A stretch of 64,000 nt of DNA from an uncultured Pedosphaera sp. (GTDB lineage Bacteria > Verrucomicrobiota > Verrucomicrobiia > Limisphaerales > Pedosphaeraceae), in the NCBI GenBank assembly GCA_903918755.1, contig CAIXFN010000108.1, positions 17,249 to 81,248 on the forward strand, in the 5' to 3' direction. The position numbers were made by a program, and so were the translations under genes. The notes beneath the pieces are model-generated. The model searched no databases and was not told the origin of the DNA. It saw only the letters and a program-made list of their open reading frames with translations. Positions 8,881 through 16,513 of the stretch are shown one piece after another. How positions within the stretch are numbered: the first letter of the stretch is position 1; each line of letters begins with the position of its first letter.

Positions 8881-9028
8881 TACAACGATCAATGTTATTC
8901 CTGGCACATGAACAGTAGCTGAAACTGAGAATAGTAGTTCATGGGGCCCCCGAAAATCGCGCCTCATCCGCACCCCACGCCGCCCCCCCCTTTGGCGTCA
9001 GTCGCGGAAACGAAATTTTTGTGGCCAT

Positions 9029-9052
9029 CCACCAGAATCACCGGTTTGGTGG
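9029..9052. repeat. Short inverted repeat
   Basis: CCACCA at 9029-9034 pairs with TGGTGG at 9047-9052. It is a weak stem downstream of the araD stop, adjoining the ATGTCAAAGAGC-type repeat. Confidence 0.3.
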
Positions 9053-9088
9053 CCCTGCTCTTTGACATTTTGCCTCGGCCACCAAGAA
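9051..9088 (-). repeat. Dispersed repeat with ATGTCAAAGAGC core, copy 1
   Basis: On the minus strand this reads TGGTGGC, a short spacer, then AAAATGTCAAAGAGCAGGG. The same pattern occurs on the plus strand around 57388-57425. The core is 9057-9068. Confidence 0.5.
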
Positions 9089-9089
9089 C

Positions 9090-9138
9090 GCCTGGCAGGC
9101 GGGGCCCCCGCGCACCTCGCCACCTCCGCCTGCCAGGC
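9090..9138. repeat. 13-bp perfect inverted repeat
   Basis: GCCTGGCAGGCGG at 9090-9102 is exactly complementary to CCGCCTGCCAGGC at 9126-9138, with a 23-nt GC-rich loop. It lies about 150 nt past the end of the arabinose operon. There is no T-tract, so a simple intrinsic terminator is unlikely. Confidence 0.65.
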
Positions 9139-9193
9139 CCTTGCCACTCTACTCGCAAAAGCCCCAACCAGCCCGGAATCCAGGTTAAACAAG

Positions 9194-9250
9194 GTTAGTC
9201 CAGTTTCGTGAAAATAAATCCCGGTTTCGGACACTTAATCCAAGTTCCTT
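9194..9250 (-). repeat. Two adjacent GGAAACTGGATTAAG-like motifs
   Basis: On the minus strand 9231-9250 reads AAGGAACTTGGATTAAGTGT, and 9195-9210 reads CACGAAACTGGACTAA. Both resemble GGAAACTGGATTAAGT, which occurs three times at 56.77, 56.91 and 57.17 kb. Confidence 0.5.
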
Positions 9251-9289
9251 CCGCTCGGACTGCCCCCACCCGTCCGGAAAAACTGCCCC

Positions 9290-10009
9290 TTACTTCGGCG
9301 CTTTTTGCCCGCCCTTCCCCTTTTGCCCATAATAAGCATCCGGCCCGTGCTTGCGCAGAAAATGCTTGTCCAGCAGCGCCGCGGGCATGGGCCCCGCCTT
9401 CGGATTGATCCGGAAAGTCTCCGTCGCCATGCGGGCCAGGGTCTCCAGCACGATGGCATTGTGCACCGCCTCCCCCACCGTGCGCCCCCAGGTGAACGGC
9501 GCGTGGCTGGCCGCCAGCACCCCCGGGCAACTTACCGGGTCGCGTCCCGCAAAGGTCTCCACGATCACGTGCCCGGTATTGGCCTCATACTCATTTTGAA
9601 TCTCCGCCTTGGTGAGTTGCCGGGTGCAGGGAATGGGACCGTAAAAATAATCGGCATGCGTCGTTCCCAAGGCTGGAATCGACCGTCGGGCCTGCGCCCA
9701 GGCGGTGGCATTGAGACTGTGGGTATGGACCACTCCCCCGATGGCGGCAAATTCCCGGTAGAGCACAAGATGGGTTGGCGTGTCCGAACTGGGATTCAAT
9801 TTGCCCTCCACCACCCGGCCATCCGCCAGCGCCACCACCACCATATGCGCCGGCTTCATCTGCGCATAAGGCACGCCGGAGGGCTTGATCACCATTCGCC
9901 CACTGGCGCGGTCCAACCCGCTCACATTGCCCCAGGTCTGGATGACCAACCCCTCGGCGACGAGCTTCAGATTTGCCGCGCAAACTTCCTGCTTCAGTTT
10001 TTCGAGCAT
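9290..10009 (-). CDS. araD: L-ribulose-5-phosphate 4-epimerase
   Basis: The 239-residue protein matches class II aldolase/AraD throughout. It has LVIQTWGNVSGLDR at the N-terminus, IKPSGVPY, the metal-ligand HTHSLNATAWAQ near residue 96, GTTHADYFYGPIPCTRQLT, and SHAPFTWG near residue 165. It converts L-ribulose 5-phosphate to D-xylulose 5-phosphate in the cytoplasm, the last step of bacterial arabinose breakdown. It is the third gene of a minus-strand operon, 8 nt after the kinase. The lysine-rich tail (YYGQKGKGGQKAPK) is slightly longer than usual. Confidence 0.95.
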   Translation of the reverse strand: MLEKLKQEVCAANLKLVAEGLVIQTWGNVSGLDRASGRMVIKPSGVPYAQMKPAHMVVVALADGRVVEGKLNPSSDTPTHLVLYREFAAIGGVVHTHSLNATAWAQARRSIPALGTTHADYFYGPIPCTRQLTKAEIQNEYEANTGHVIVETFAGRDPVSCPGVLAASHAPFTWGRTVGEAVHNAIVLETLARMATETFRINPKAGPMPAALLDKHFLRKHGPDAYYGQKGKGGQKAPK

Positions 10010-10017
10010 GGCAACGG

Positions 10018-11727
10018 TTATTTGGATTTTGACGCACCGACTCCGCGCGCCTGGTCGCGGATTTCAATCAACCGCTTCATCACTCCATGGAGATTTCCGC
10101 CTCCCGCTACAGTTCCGAAGGCATCGTGAACCTGCCGGTAAAGCGGATACAATTCCGCATAAACCGCCCTGGCCGTGGGGTTGGGTTGGTAGATTTTGGG
10201 CTTTCGTCCGGTCATCGCCTTTTGCGCGCTCGGATAATCATCATACCCACCCGCCGCCTTGCCCGCGGCCACCGCGCCGGCAATCGCGGCGCCCAAGGCA
10301 CAAGTTTGTGCGGACCGGGAAATGATCATCGGCCGGCCGGTGACATCGGCATAGATCTGCATGACCAGCGCGCTCTTTTCGGCAATGCCTCCGCAGTTCA
10401 CCACGTCTTTCACGGCGACCCCGAATTCCTCCAGGCGGTTGATGATGGTGAGGGCTCCAAACGCAGTGGCTTCGATCAACGCCCGGTAAATTTCCGCGGG
10501 CGTCGTGTAAAGGGTCTGCCCCACCAGCAAGCCCGTCAGCCGTTGATCCACCAGAATCGTCCGGTTGCCGTTATTCCAGTCGAGCGCCAGCAATCCCGAT
10601 TCCCCGGGTTTAAGTTTACCCGCCGCCCGACTCAGGGCCTCGTGCGTGCCTTCGGATTTGCCGCCCGGTTGGACGTAGTTGACGAACCAGTTGAAAATGT
10701 CGCCCACGGCGGACTGCCCGGCTTCCAACCCGTAATACCCGGGCAGGATGCTTCCGTCCACGATCCCGCATAATCCGGGTATGTCCGCCAGCTTTTGTGC
10801 CAAAGGCACAATCATGGTATCGCAAGTACTGGTCCCGATGGCCTTGACCAGCGTCCCCGGCGTGATCCCGCAACCCACGGCACCCAGGTGCGCGTCAAAC
10901 GCCCCCACCGCCACCGGCACTCCCACCGGCAGCCCGGTCCGCTTGGCCCATTCGGCCGTTAGACCGCCGACCGCTCCGTCAATTGGTCGCACCCGCGGAC
11001 ACAACCGGCCGCGCAACTCCGCCAGTTTCGGATCCAGCTTGGCCAGGAATTCCACCTCGGGATAGCCGCCCCAATCCGCATGGTACATCGCCTTGTGGCC
11101 GGCCGCGCAGATTCCCACCGTCAGTTTGTCCGGCGCTTCCGTGCCGGTCAGCATGGCCGGTACCCAGTCCGCCAGTTCCACCCACGAATGCGCGGCGTTA
11201 AAGACCGCCGGCTGGGTCCGTAAACAATGGAGGATCTTGCTGAAGAACCACTCACTGCTGTAGGTGCCCCCGCACTTGGCCAGGTAATTGGGACGCAGAG
11301 TTTTTGCCAGCGCCGTGATCTCTGCCGCCTCGGCCACGCCGGTGTGGTCTTTCCACAGCCAGGCCATGGCCGCGGGATTGCGGGCAAACCTTTTCGACAA
11401 CGCCAGCGGCCGGCCCTGCGCATCCACCGGGATGGGGGTGCTGCCAGTGGTATCCACCCCCAGCCCAATGACCTGTTCCGGTTTGAATCCCTTGACCGCC
11501 CGCCGCGCCAGCGCCAGGGCCTGACGAATGGCCGCCTCGGCACCCGCGACGTAATCCTCCGGATGCTGCCGTGCCAGATTGGGATCGCGCGCGAGGATGA
11601 CGCCATGTTCGCCATGCGCGTAGTTCCACACGCTGGTCGCAACCTCGCGTCCGTTGGCGACATTTACCAGCAGGGCGCGAACCGAGTTCGTGCCGTAATC
11701 CAGACCAAGGGTGTAACGGGCGGCCAT
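10018..11727 (-). CDS. araB: Ribulokinase
   Basis: The gene encodes 569 residues, the normal AraB length. FGGY-family features are visible: the N-terminal phosphate loop LGLDYGTNSVRALLV, GVDTTGSTPIPVD, AVGAFDAHLGAVGCGI, GTSTCDTMIVPL, and the C-terminal ATP-site region NCGGIAEKSALVMQIYADVTGRP. It phosphorylates L-ribulose at O5 with ATP. It lies 16 nt after the isomerase gene and 8 nt before araD, so the three genes are almost certainly one transcript. Confidence 0.95.
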   Translation of the reverse strand: MAARYTLGLDYGTNSVRALLVNVANGREVATSVWNYAHGEHGVILARDPNLARQHPEDYVAGAEAAIRQALALARRAVKGFKPEQVIGLGVDTTGSTPIPVDAQGRPLALSKRFARNPAAMAWLWKDHTGVAEAAEITALAKTLRPNYLAKCGGTYSSEWFFSKILHCLRTQPAVFNAAHSWVELADWVPAMLTGTEAPDKLTVGICAAGHKAMYHADWGGYPEVEFLAKLDPKLAELRGRLCPRVRPIDGAVGGLTAEWAKRTGLPVGVPVAVGAFDAHLGAVGCGITPGTLVKAIGTSTCDTMIVPLAQKLADIPGLCGIVDGSILPGYYGLEAGQSAVGDIFNWFVNYVQPGGKSEGTHEALSRAAGKLKPGESGLLALDWNNGNRTILVDQRLTGLLVGQTLYTTPAEIYRALIEATAFGALTIINRLEEFGVAVKDVVNCGGIAEKSALVMQIYADVTGRPMIISRSAQTCALGAAIAGAVAAGKAAGGYDDYPSAQKAMTGRKPKIYQPNPTARAVYAELYPLYRQVHDAFGTVAGGGNLHGVMKRLIEIRDQARGVGASKSK

Positions 11728-11743
11728 AGGTAACTCGCTTGGG

Positions 11744-13147
11744 TCAGGCCTGGTGGTGGTACGTCTGCCAGCCCAGATACGTGGTCAACGCATCGTCGAT
11801 GGCTTCACTCACCGCGGCTTTCGTGGCCGCGACATGATGTTCAAATCCCTCCCGGCAGATGTATTGCAGCAGTTTCTGGAATTGCGGAAGTTCAATGACC
11901 CCGTAGCCGCCGAACGTATCCAGCGTGTCCTCGGTGAACCGGCCCTCGCCGTAATAACCGCGGACCCGGCCACTGGTGTCATCCGTCGAAATGCGGCAAT
12001 AGGTGAACGGCCCGGGACTGATGCGCCCCACAATTGTGCCGTAGGTGTTTTCCTTGCCCACGGTCCCGGCGATGATTTCCTGGTAATCCATCCGCTGCTC
12101 CGCGAAGAACGCCTTGGGCAGGTTGGAGCAATGGAACACCACGCCCTTGTTGGGATCGCCCCCGAAATTGTTGTTCCAGTCGAGCAAGGCAGCCGGCTTG
12201 CCCGAAGCGGCTTGCAGCACATACATGCCCAGCAGCCCCACGATGTCCGTCTCGCACGCGCTCGGCAGCATGTTGTTGGACATCATGCTCATCAGGGTGC
12301 AGGGCACCACGCCGTAAAATTCCTCCAACGCTGTCCAGCATTGGATGGCTGTCGCGGAGAGTTGCTGATCCTTGACCCAGCGGTCGATTCCCACTCCCAG
12401 CTTGGCCATTTTCATCAAGCTCACGTCCGGAATGCCGCGCACATTCGTGTAGTTGCGAATCTCGGCGAGCTTTTCCTTCACCGGCGCCTCGTCATCCGTC
12501 ATTTTGCGGGCCCAACCCAGCACCTCGGAAAGATCCAGCGTTTCCACCGTGATCCCGCTGGCCTCCAGCAATTTCTCACTGAAGCGCACGGTATTAAACG
12601 CCGCCGGCCGCGCGCCGATCGCGCCGATCCGGGCGTTCTTTAATTTGCGGACGATATTGCACGTGGCCGCGAAACGGCGCAGGTCGGCCACAAATTCCGG
12701 CGTGTTCGGATCCACGGTGTGGAGTTTCGTGAGCGAATAAGGAATTCCGTACTGCCGCAAATTGTTGCATGCGGACATCTTGCCGCAAAAGCTGTCCCGC
12801 CGGTCGCGGATGGTCATCTTGCCGCTGATGTCGTTAAACGCGTGTACCAGCACCGGCACTTTGAGATTTGCCCAACGCAGTGTGTTGGCGATGGCGCGTT
12901 CATCTCCGAAATTCGGCAGGGTCACGATGATACCGTCGATCGCCTCCCGGTTGGCCTTGAACAGGTCGGCGCACTTCTGCGCGTCGCTCAGCGACTCGAC
13001 CGCTCCAAATTTGGTGGCTTCTTCGGGCAGCGTGATGGCGCGAATGCCTTCGCGCTCGAGTGCCGCCAGGATTTCCCGGCGTCCCGCCTGGCACAAATGT
13101 GCCGGAAAGAAGCCGCGGTTGCCGACAATGATTCCAAGTGTGATCAT
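11744..13147 (-). CDS. L-fucose/L-arabinose isomerase-family protein, probable arabinose isomerase
   Basis: The 467-residue protein belongs to the L-fucose isomerase-related family (COG2407 type) and does not look like classical AraA. Family-like stretches include GIIVGNRGFFPAHL at the N-terminus, LHTVDPNTPEFVADL, PCTLMSMMSNNMLPSACETDIVGLLG (candidate metal Glu), AALLDWNNNFG (candidate Asp) and VVFHCSNLPKAFF (candidate His). These enzymes interconvert aldoses and ketoses with a divalent metal. Its position as first gene of the araB-araD operon argues that it supplies L-ribulose from L-arabinose. The family is confident; the substrate is inferred from the operon. Confidence 0.85.
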   Translation of the reverse strand: MITLGIIVGNRGFFPAHLCQAGRREILAALEREGIRAITLPEEATKFGAVESLSDAQKCADLFKANREAIDGIIVTLPNFGDERAIANTLRWANLKVPVLVHAFNDISGKMTIRDRRDSFCGKMSACNNLRQYGIPYSLTKLHTVDPNTPEFVADLRRFAATCNIVRKLKNARIGAIGARPAAFNTVRFSEKLLEASGITVETLDLSEVLGWARKMTDDEAPVKEKLAEIRNYTNVRGIPDVSLMKMAKLGVGIDRWVKDQQLSATAIQCWTALEEFYGVVPCTLMSMMSNNMLPSACETDIVGLLGMYVLQAASGKPAALLDWNNNFGGDPNKGVVFHCSNLPKAFFAEQRMDYQEIIAGTVGKENTYGTIVGRISPGPFTYCRISTDDTSGRVRGYYGEGRFTEDTLDTFGGYGVIELPQFQKLLQYICREGFEHHVAATKAAVSEAIDDALTTYLGWQTYHHQA

Positions 13148-13168
13148 AGGAGTTTTGATATTTACTAA

Positions 13169-13197
13169 AGAACACTACGGAAGTCGGAAGCCGTCAA
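13169..13197 (-). promoter_or_regulatory. Possible promoter of the arabinose operon
   Basis: In the 93-nt gap between the ROK regulator stop and the isomerase start, the minus strand has TTGACG (13192-13197), a 17-nt spacer, then TGTTCT (13169-13174). The -35 is good; the -10 matches only three of six positions. Clear operator repeats were not identified. Confidence 0.3.
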
Positions 13198-13240
13198 GGA
13201 TTTATCGCTTCACCGTCCCTCTCTAAATTTTCGGCCCGGA

Positions 13241-14422
13241 CTAATAACCGTGCGGCGTGACCGCCACCGAGCTTACCAGGCGGTCAATACCCGCAGCCAC
13301 CAAGCCGGCCAGCCGACGCCGGGAGGCATGGTCGCACTCCACCCGGCCGAACCGTGCCCACAAGGCCCCTCGAGAGACGGCCGCCGACAGGTGCTCCATC
13401 ACCGCAGGCGGCAATTCTCCCAACCGACCGGTGATGACCACCCGCCGCAAGCCAAGGACATTCAGCGCGCCGGCGATTACCACGGCGGCGGCCTCCAGCG
13501 TTTCGGCCAACCAGGCGGGAACTCCCCCCACGGCGATATCCTTTGCCAGCGCTTCCCAACTGATCACCGCCCCGACGGGTTGGTGTTCAGCCAGGCTTTG
13601 TAACAATCCGCGGGTGGATCCCAGCGTCTCGAGGCACCCCGTGGCCCCGCAGCCGCATGGTCGCCCGTTCCCCAAAACCGGGGTATGTCCCAACTCACCA
13701 CTAATGGGTAACGGGTTCGCGCAAAGCTTCCCCTCCAGGATCACCGCCCCGCCCACGCCTTCGCCAAAATCGACCAGCAAGAAATCCTGCCCCCCCGGGT
13801 CGGTGGCCTGCTGGCCGAGGGCCAGGGCCCGCTCTTCCTGCACCAGAATCACCGGGACCGGCCAGAATTTTTGAATGACGGGTATGATTTCCAGGCGCTC
13901 GGTCCAATGCAAATTGGGCGAATAAAGCACCCGGCCTTTCGGCTCGTCCACAATCCCTGGGACACTGACCAGTACGCCCCAATATTCATGGGCAGGCAGT
14001 TGTGCGGCGATCCTCTGAAATTGTTCCACCAATTCCTGCTCGGAAGCCGGTGTGTCAATCTGCCAGGCCCAGCGGTCCTCGCCATTGAATCCCACCGGCA
14101 AGGGGGTGAAACTGGTCTGCTCCACCGCCAGTTGGATGGCCAGAAACCGGGGCTGATCCTCATTGAGCCGCAATTGGCGTCCCGGGCGTCCCAGGCGGGC
14201 GGTGCCATTGCCGGGCGTGCCGCTTGCTTCGAGGGTTCCTTGGGTGGCAATCTCTTCCAGCACCCCCAACTGCAGCAACTCGTCCACGATCCGGCCCGCC
14301 GTGGGTTGGCTCATGCCCAGAGACTTGGCGAGTTCTGCCCGGGAAGCCAGTCCCAACTCCCGCAACCGCCGCAACAGGGTGCGGGTGTTCAGCTGGCCCA
14401 TTCTCGTTGGTACTACAACCAT
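13241..14422 (-). CDS. ROK-family transcriptional regulator
   Basis: An N-terminal winged helix-turn-helix (LNTRTLLRRLRELGLASRA, SLGMSQPTAGRIVDELLQLG) is followed by a sugar-kinase-like ROK domain with DFGEGVGGAVILEG and the zinc motif CGCGATGCLE. The start is taken at the ATG at 14422, leaving 40 nt to the upstream rhodanese gene; an ATG at 14401 (MGQLNTR) is equally usual for the family. ROK repressors bind sugars and control sugar-use genes. Located 93 nt upstream of the isomerase-araB-araD genes on the same strand, it is the probable arabinose regulator, in place of AraC or AraR types. The ligand is inferred. Confidence 0.88.
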   Translation of the reverse strand: MVVVPTRMGQLNTRTLLRRLRELGLASRAELAKSLGMSQPTAGRIVDELLQLGVLEEIATQGTLEASGTPGNGTARLGRPGRQLRLNEDQPRFLAIQLAVEQTSFTPLPVGFNGEDRWAWQIDTPASEQELVEQFQRIAAQLPAHEYWGVLVSVPGIVDEPKGRVLYSPNLHWTERLEIIPVIQKFWPVPVILVQEERALALGQQATDPGGQDFLLVDFGEGVGGAVILEGKLCANPLPISGELGHTPVLGNGRPCGCGATGCLETLGSTRGLLQSLAEHQPVGAVISWEALAKDIAVGGVPAWLAETLEAAAVVIAGALNVLGLRRVVITGRLGELPPAVMEHLSAAVSRGALWARFGRVECDHASRRRLAGLVAAGIDRLVSSVAVTPHGY

Positions 14423-14462
14423 CGGCCTAAGAAACCGGCGCTCCCCCCGCCGCGTCAAGCCT

Positions 14463-14843
14463 TTACGGCTGCTTGTCCGCTTTGACTGGCCAATGGGATT
14501 GCACCATCCCCTTATATCCGCCTTGGATCGAGAAGACCCTGGAATAGCCCATCTTCCCGGCATTTAAGGCGGCGAGCACGGAACGAAAACCCCCGCCGCA
14601 ATAGAGCAGTAACTCGGTGCCGGAATTGGGATATGCCTTTTCCAGATCGCGTTCGAGGATGCCGCGCCCCAGATGGACGGCTTCGGCGGCATGTCCTTGC
14701 TGCCATTCGGAGTCCTCCCGCACGTCGATCAGCACCGCTTGGGGATTCCGGGTCAGCCGTTCCCGGGCCTCCGCAATCGTAATTTCCTGAACTTGGGTTT
14801 GCGCTTCCTGTACCAGCTTTAAAAAACCGGGTGAATGATCCAT
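14463..14843 (-). CDS. Single-domain rhodanese-like sulfurtransferase
   Basis: The 126-residue protein has one rhodanese domain. It shows EITIAEARERL, VLIDVREDSEWQQGH, and the active loop LLYCGGGFRS with the catalytic Cys near residue 82, then GYKGMVQSHWP at the end. Such proteins transfer sulfane sulfur to cyanide or thiol acceptors in the cytoplasm. It lies upstream of the ROK gene and divergent from the EamA transporter. Nothing in the sequence ties it to arabinose use. Confidence 0.88.
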   Translation of the reverse strand: MDHSPGFLKLVQEAQTQVQEITIAEARERLTRNPQAVLIDVREDSEWQQGHAAEAVHLGRGILERDLEKAYPNSGTELLLYCGGGFRSVLAALNAGKMGYSRVFSIQGGYKGMVQSHWPVKADKQP

Positions 14844-14924
14844 GGCGCAAATCTAGCCGGGAGTCGGCACCGGTCAAATGAATTTCCGGTTGCGCCCCGC
14901 GCCTTGGAACCGCTTACTGTCGCG

Positions 14925-15854
14925 GTGTTCGCAAAGAAATCGAATGCCGGCATCGCGTTTACGCTGGTCCTTGCGGTCGTCTTTTGGGGCGGCAGCAATG
15001 TCGGCACGAAGTACGTCGTGCGGGACTGGCCTCCCCTGTTCATCGGCTGCACGCGCCTGCTGGGTGCCGGGGTGCTGTTGCTGGCCATCCTGCGTTGGAC
15101 AACCTGGCTCGGGCGGAGTCAGCCGCTGCCCGCGGATTTGCGCCGCCGTCTCTGGTGGCGCGGGGGCTTCAGCCTCGCGCTCTACATCATCGTCTTCAAT
15201 TTCGCGCTGAAGTATGCTTCCGCCGGACATGTGGCCCTCTACCTCGGCATGTCCCCGATCTGGGCGTTGGTTTGGGAGGAACGTCCGGCGCTCACCTGGC
15301 AATCGCTGCGTCGCTATGGCGCCGCGGGCCTGGCGGTCCTCGGGGTGATCATCTTGTGCTGGCCAAAACTGCGCGCGGGCGAAATGCAATGGTCAGGCGA
15401 ACTGCTGGGACTGGCCACCGGTTTCCTGTGGACGCACTATTCCCGCCAATGCCGCGCCCTGGGTTCGGGTGGCCTCTCCGGAGCCGAGGTCAGCGCCCAC
15501 ACCATGTGGCGGGCCGGGGCCGCCCTGCTTCCCCTCACGGTGGTGGAACTCTGCTGGCGGCCGGCCCTGGTGTGGCGGTGGGACCTTGTCGCCGTGCAAT
15601 CCTATGGCATTTTGGTCGGGGGCGTCGTCTCCTATGCCCTGTGGAACAACGGCCTGCGCCATTGGCCCACCAGCCGGGTCTTTCTTTTCAACAACCTGAT
15701 CCCCATTGCCACCATGACCTGGGCCTGGGCGTGCCTCGGTGAGCCTTTTACCGCGACCTTCTGGTTCGCGATGCTGATGATCGTGGCGGGTGTCGCGCTG
15801 GGCCAGACCGACTGGCAACCCAAGTTGGCCCGGGTGCCGCTGGGATCCGAGTAG
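14925..15854 (+). CDS. EamA/DMT-family transporter
   Basis: About 309 residues and ten hydrophobic segments in two EamA halves. The first half has FTLVLAVVFWGGSNVGTKYVVR and FALKYASAGHVALYLGMSPIWALVWEE; the second has LLGLATGFLWTHYSRQ and NNGLRHWPTSRVFLFNNLIPIATMTWAWACLGE. These are drug/metabolite-type inner-membrane exporters or importers. The start is uncertain: GTG at 14925 gives a short cytoplasmic tail, TTG at 14904 is possible, and the ATG at 14835 would overlap the divergent rhodanese gene. The substrate is unknown. Confidence 0.85.
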   Translation: MFAKKSNAGIAFTLVLAVVFWGGSNVGTKYVVRDWPPLFIGCTRLLGAGVLLLAILRWTTWLGRSQPLPADLRRRLWWRGGFSLALYIIVFNFALKYASAGHVALYLGMSPIWALVWEERPALTWQSLRRYGAAGLAVLGVIILCWPKLRAGEMQWSGELLGLATGFLWTHYSRQCRALGSGGLSGAEVSAHTMWRAGAALLPLTVVELCWRPALVWRWDLVAVQSYGILVGGVVSYALWNNGLRHWPTSRVFLFNNLIPIATMTWAWACLGEPFTATFWFAMLMIVAGVALGQTDWQPKLARVPLGSE

Positions 15855-15980
15855 GCGCCCCCGCCAACCGCCAAGAAATCCCCTCGACCACCGACCATTC
15901 GGGTGCCAGAATTCCCGGGATAACATTTGCATTTCACGGGCCGCCGGCAACCTGGCAGCCAACCTTGCGTCCGCTTGCTT

Positions 15981-16346
15981 ATGGATTTGAAACAACTGTC
16001 CGCTGTTCCGGCCTTCATCACCAAAGACGGCTCGGAAATCCGGGAATTGCTCGCCCACCGCAATTCGGCCATCCGCCACCAAAGCCTCGCCGAAGCCCGC
16101 GTGCCGGTGGGCGGCAGCACGCAGGAACATTATCACCCGCGTGCCGAGGAAATCTACTTCATCACCGCTGGCACCGGGCGGCTGCGCATTGAGAGCGAGA
16201 CACGGGAGGTCCAACCTGGCGACGCCATTGCGATCCCCCCGGGCCGGAAGCACAAGCTCTGGAACACCGGTACGGAAACACTGCGTCTGCTCTGCTGTTG
16301 TTCCCCCGGTTACGAACATAGCGACACCATCCTTACCGAGCCCTGA
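15981..16346 (+). CDS. Small cupin-domain protein
   Basis: A 121-residue protein is read from the ATG at 15981 (MDLKQLSAVPAF). It is a single cupin barrel. Motif 1 is EHYHPRAEEIYFITAGTGRL (two His and one Glu for metal) and motif 2 is PGDAIAIPPGRKHKLWNTG (third His). Small cupins of this type include mannose-6-phosphate isomerase-like and sugar-binding proteins. It sits between a transporter and a large sensor kinase without close linkage. The fold is confident; the function is unknown. Confidence 0.85.
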   Translation: MDLKQLSAVPAFITKDGSEIRELLAHRNSAIRHQSLAEARVPVGGSTQEHYHPRAEEIYFITAGTGRLRIESETREVQPGDAIAIPPGRKHKLWNTGTETLRLLCCCSPGYEHSDTILTEP

Positions 16347-16513
16347 CCGCTACGCCAAAAAGTCGTGACGCACCGGAGAAATTCTGCCAGTTTTCTTGGC
16401 ATTAAAGCTTTGGCCCCAGATTCATCGCCCCCGGCGCGCCGATAGAAAAACCGCAAGAGCGGCCGATTAGGCCAAGGGATTCAGCCCCGGGAACCAAGTT
16501 GCGGATACAACGG

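Larger units (their letters stand above)
8642..9289. other. Intergenic region carrying dispersed repeats
   Basis: No convincing gene lies in these roughly 650 bases between the secreted protein and the arabinose operon. The stretch holds a palindromic element at 8851-8880, hairpins at 9029-9052 and 9090-9138, and motifs at 9051-9088 and 9194-9250 that recur in the 56-59 kb region. A short frame from the ATG at 8941 shows weak similarity to the start of the DUF3486-like gene at 58923. Confidence 0.6.
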
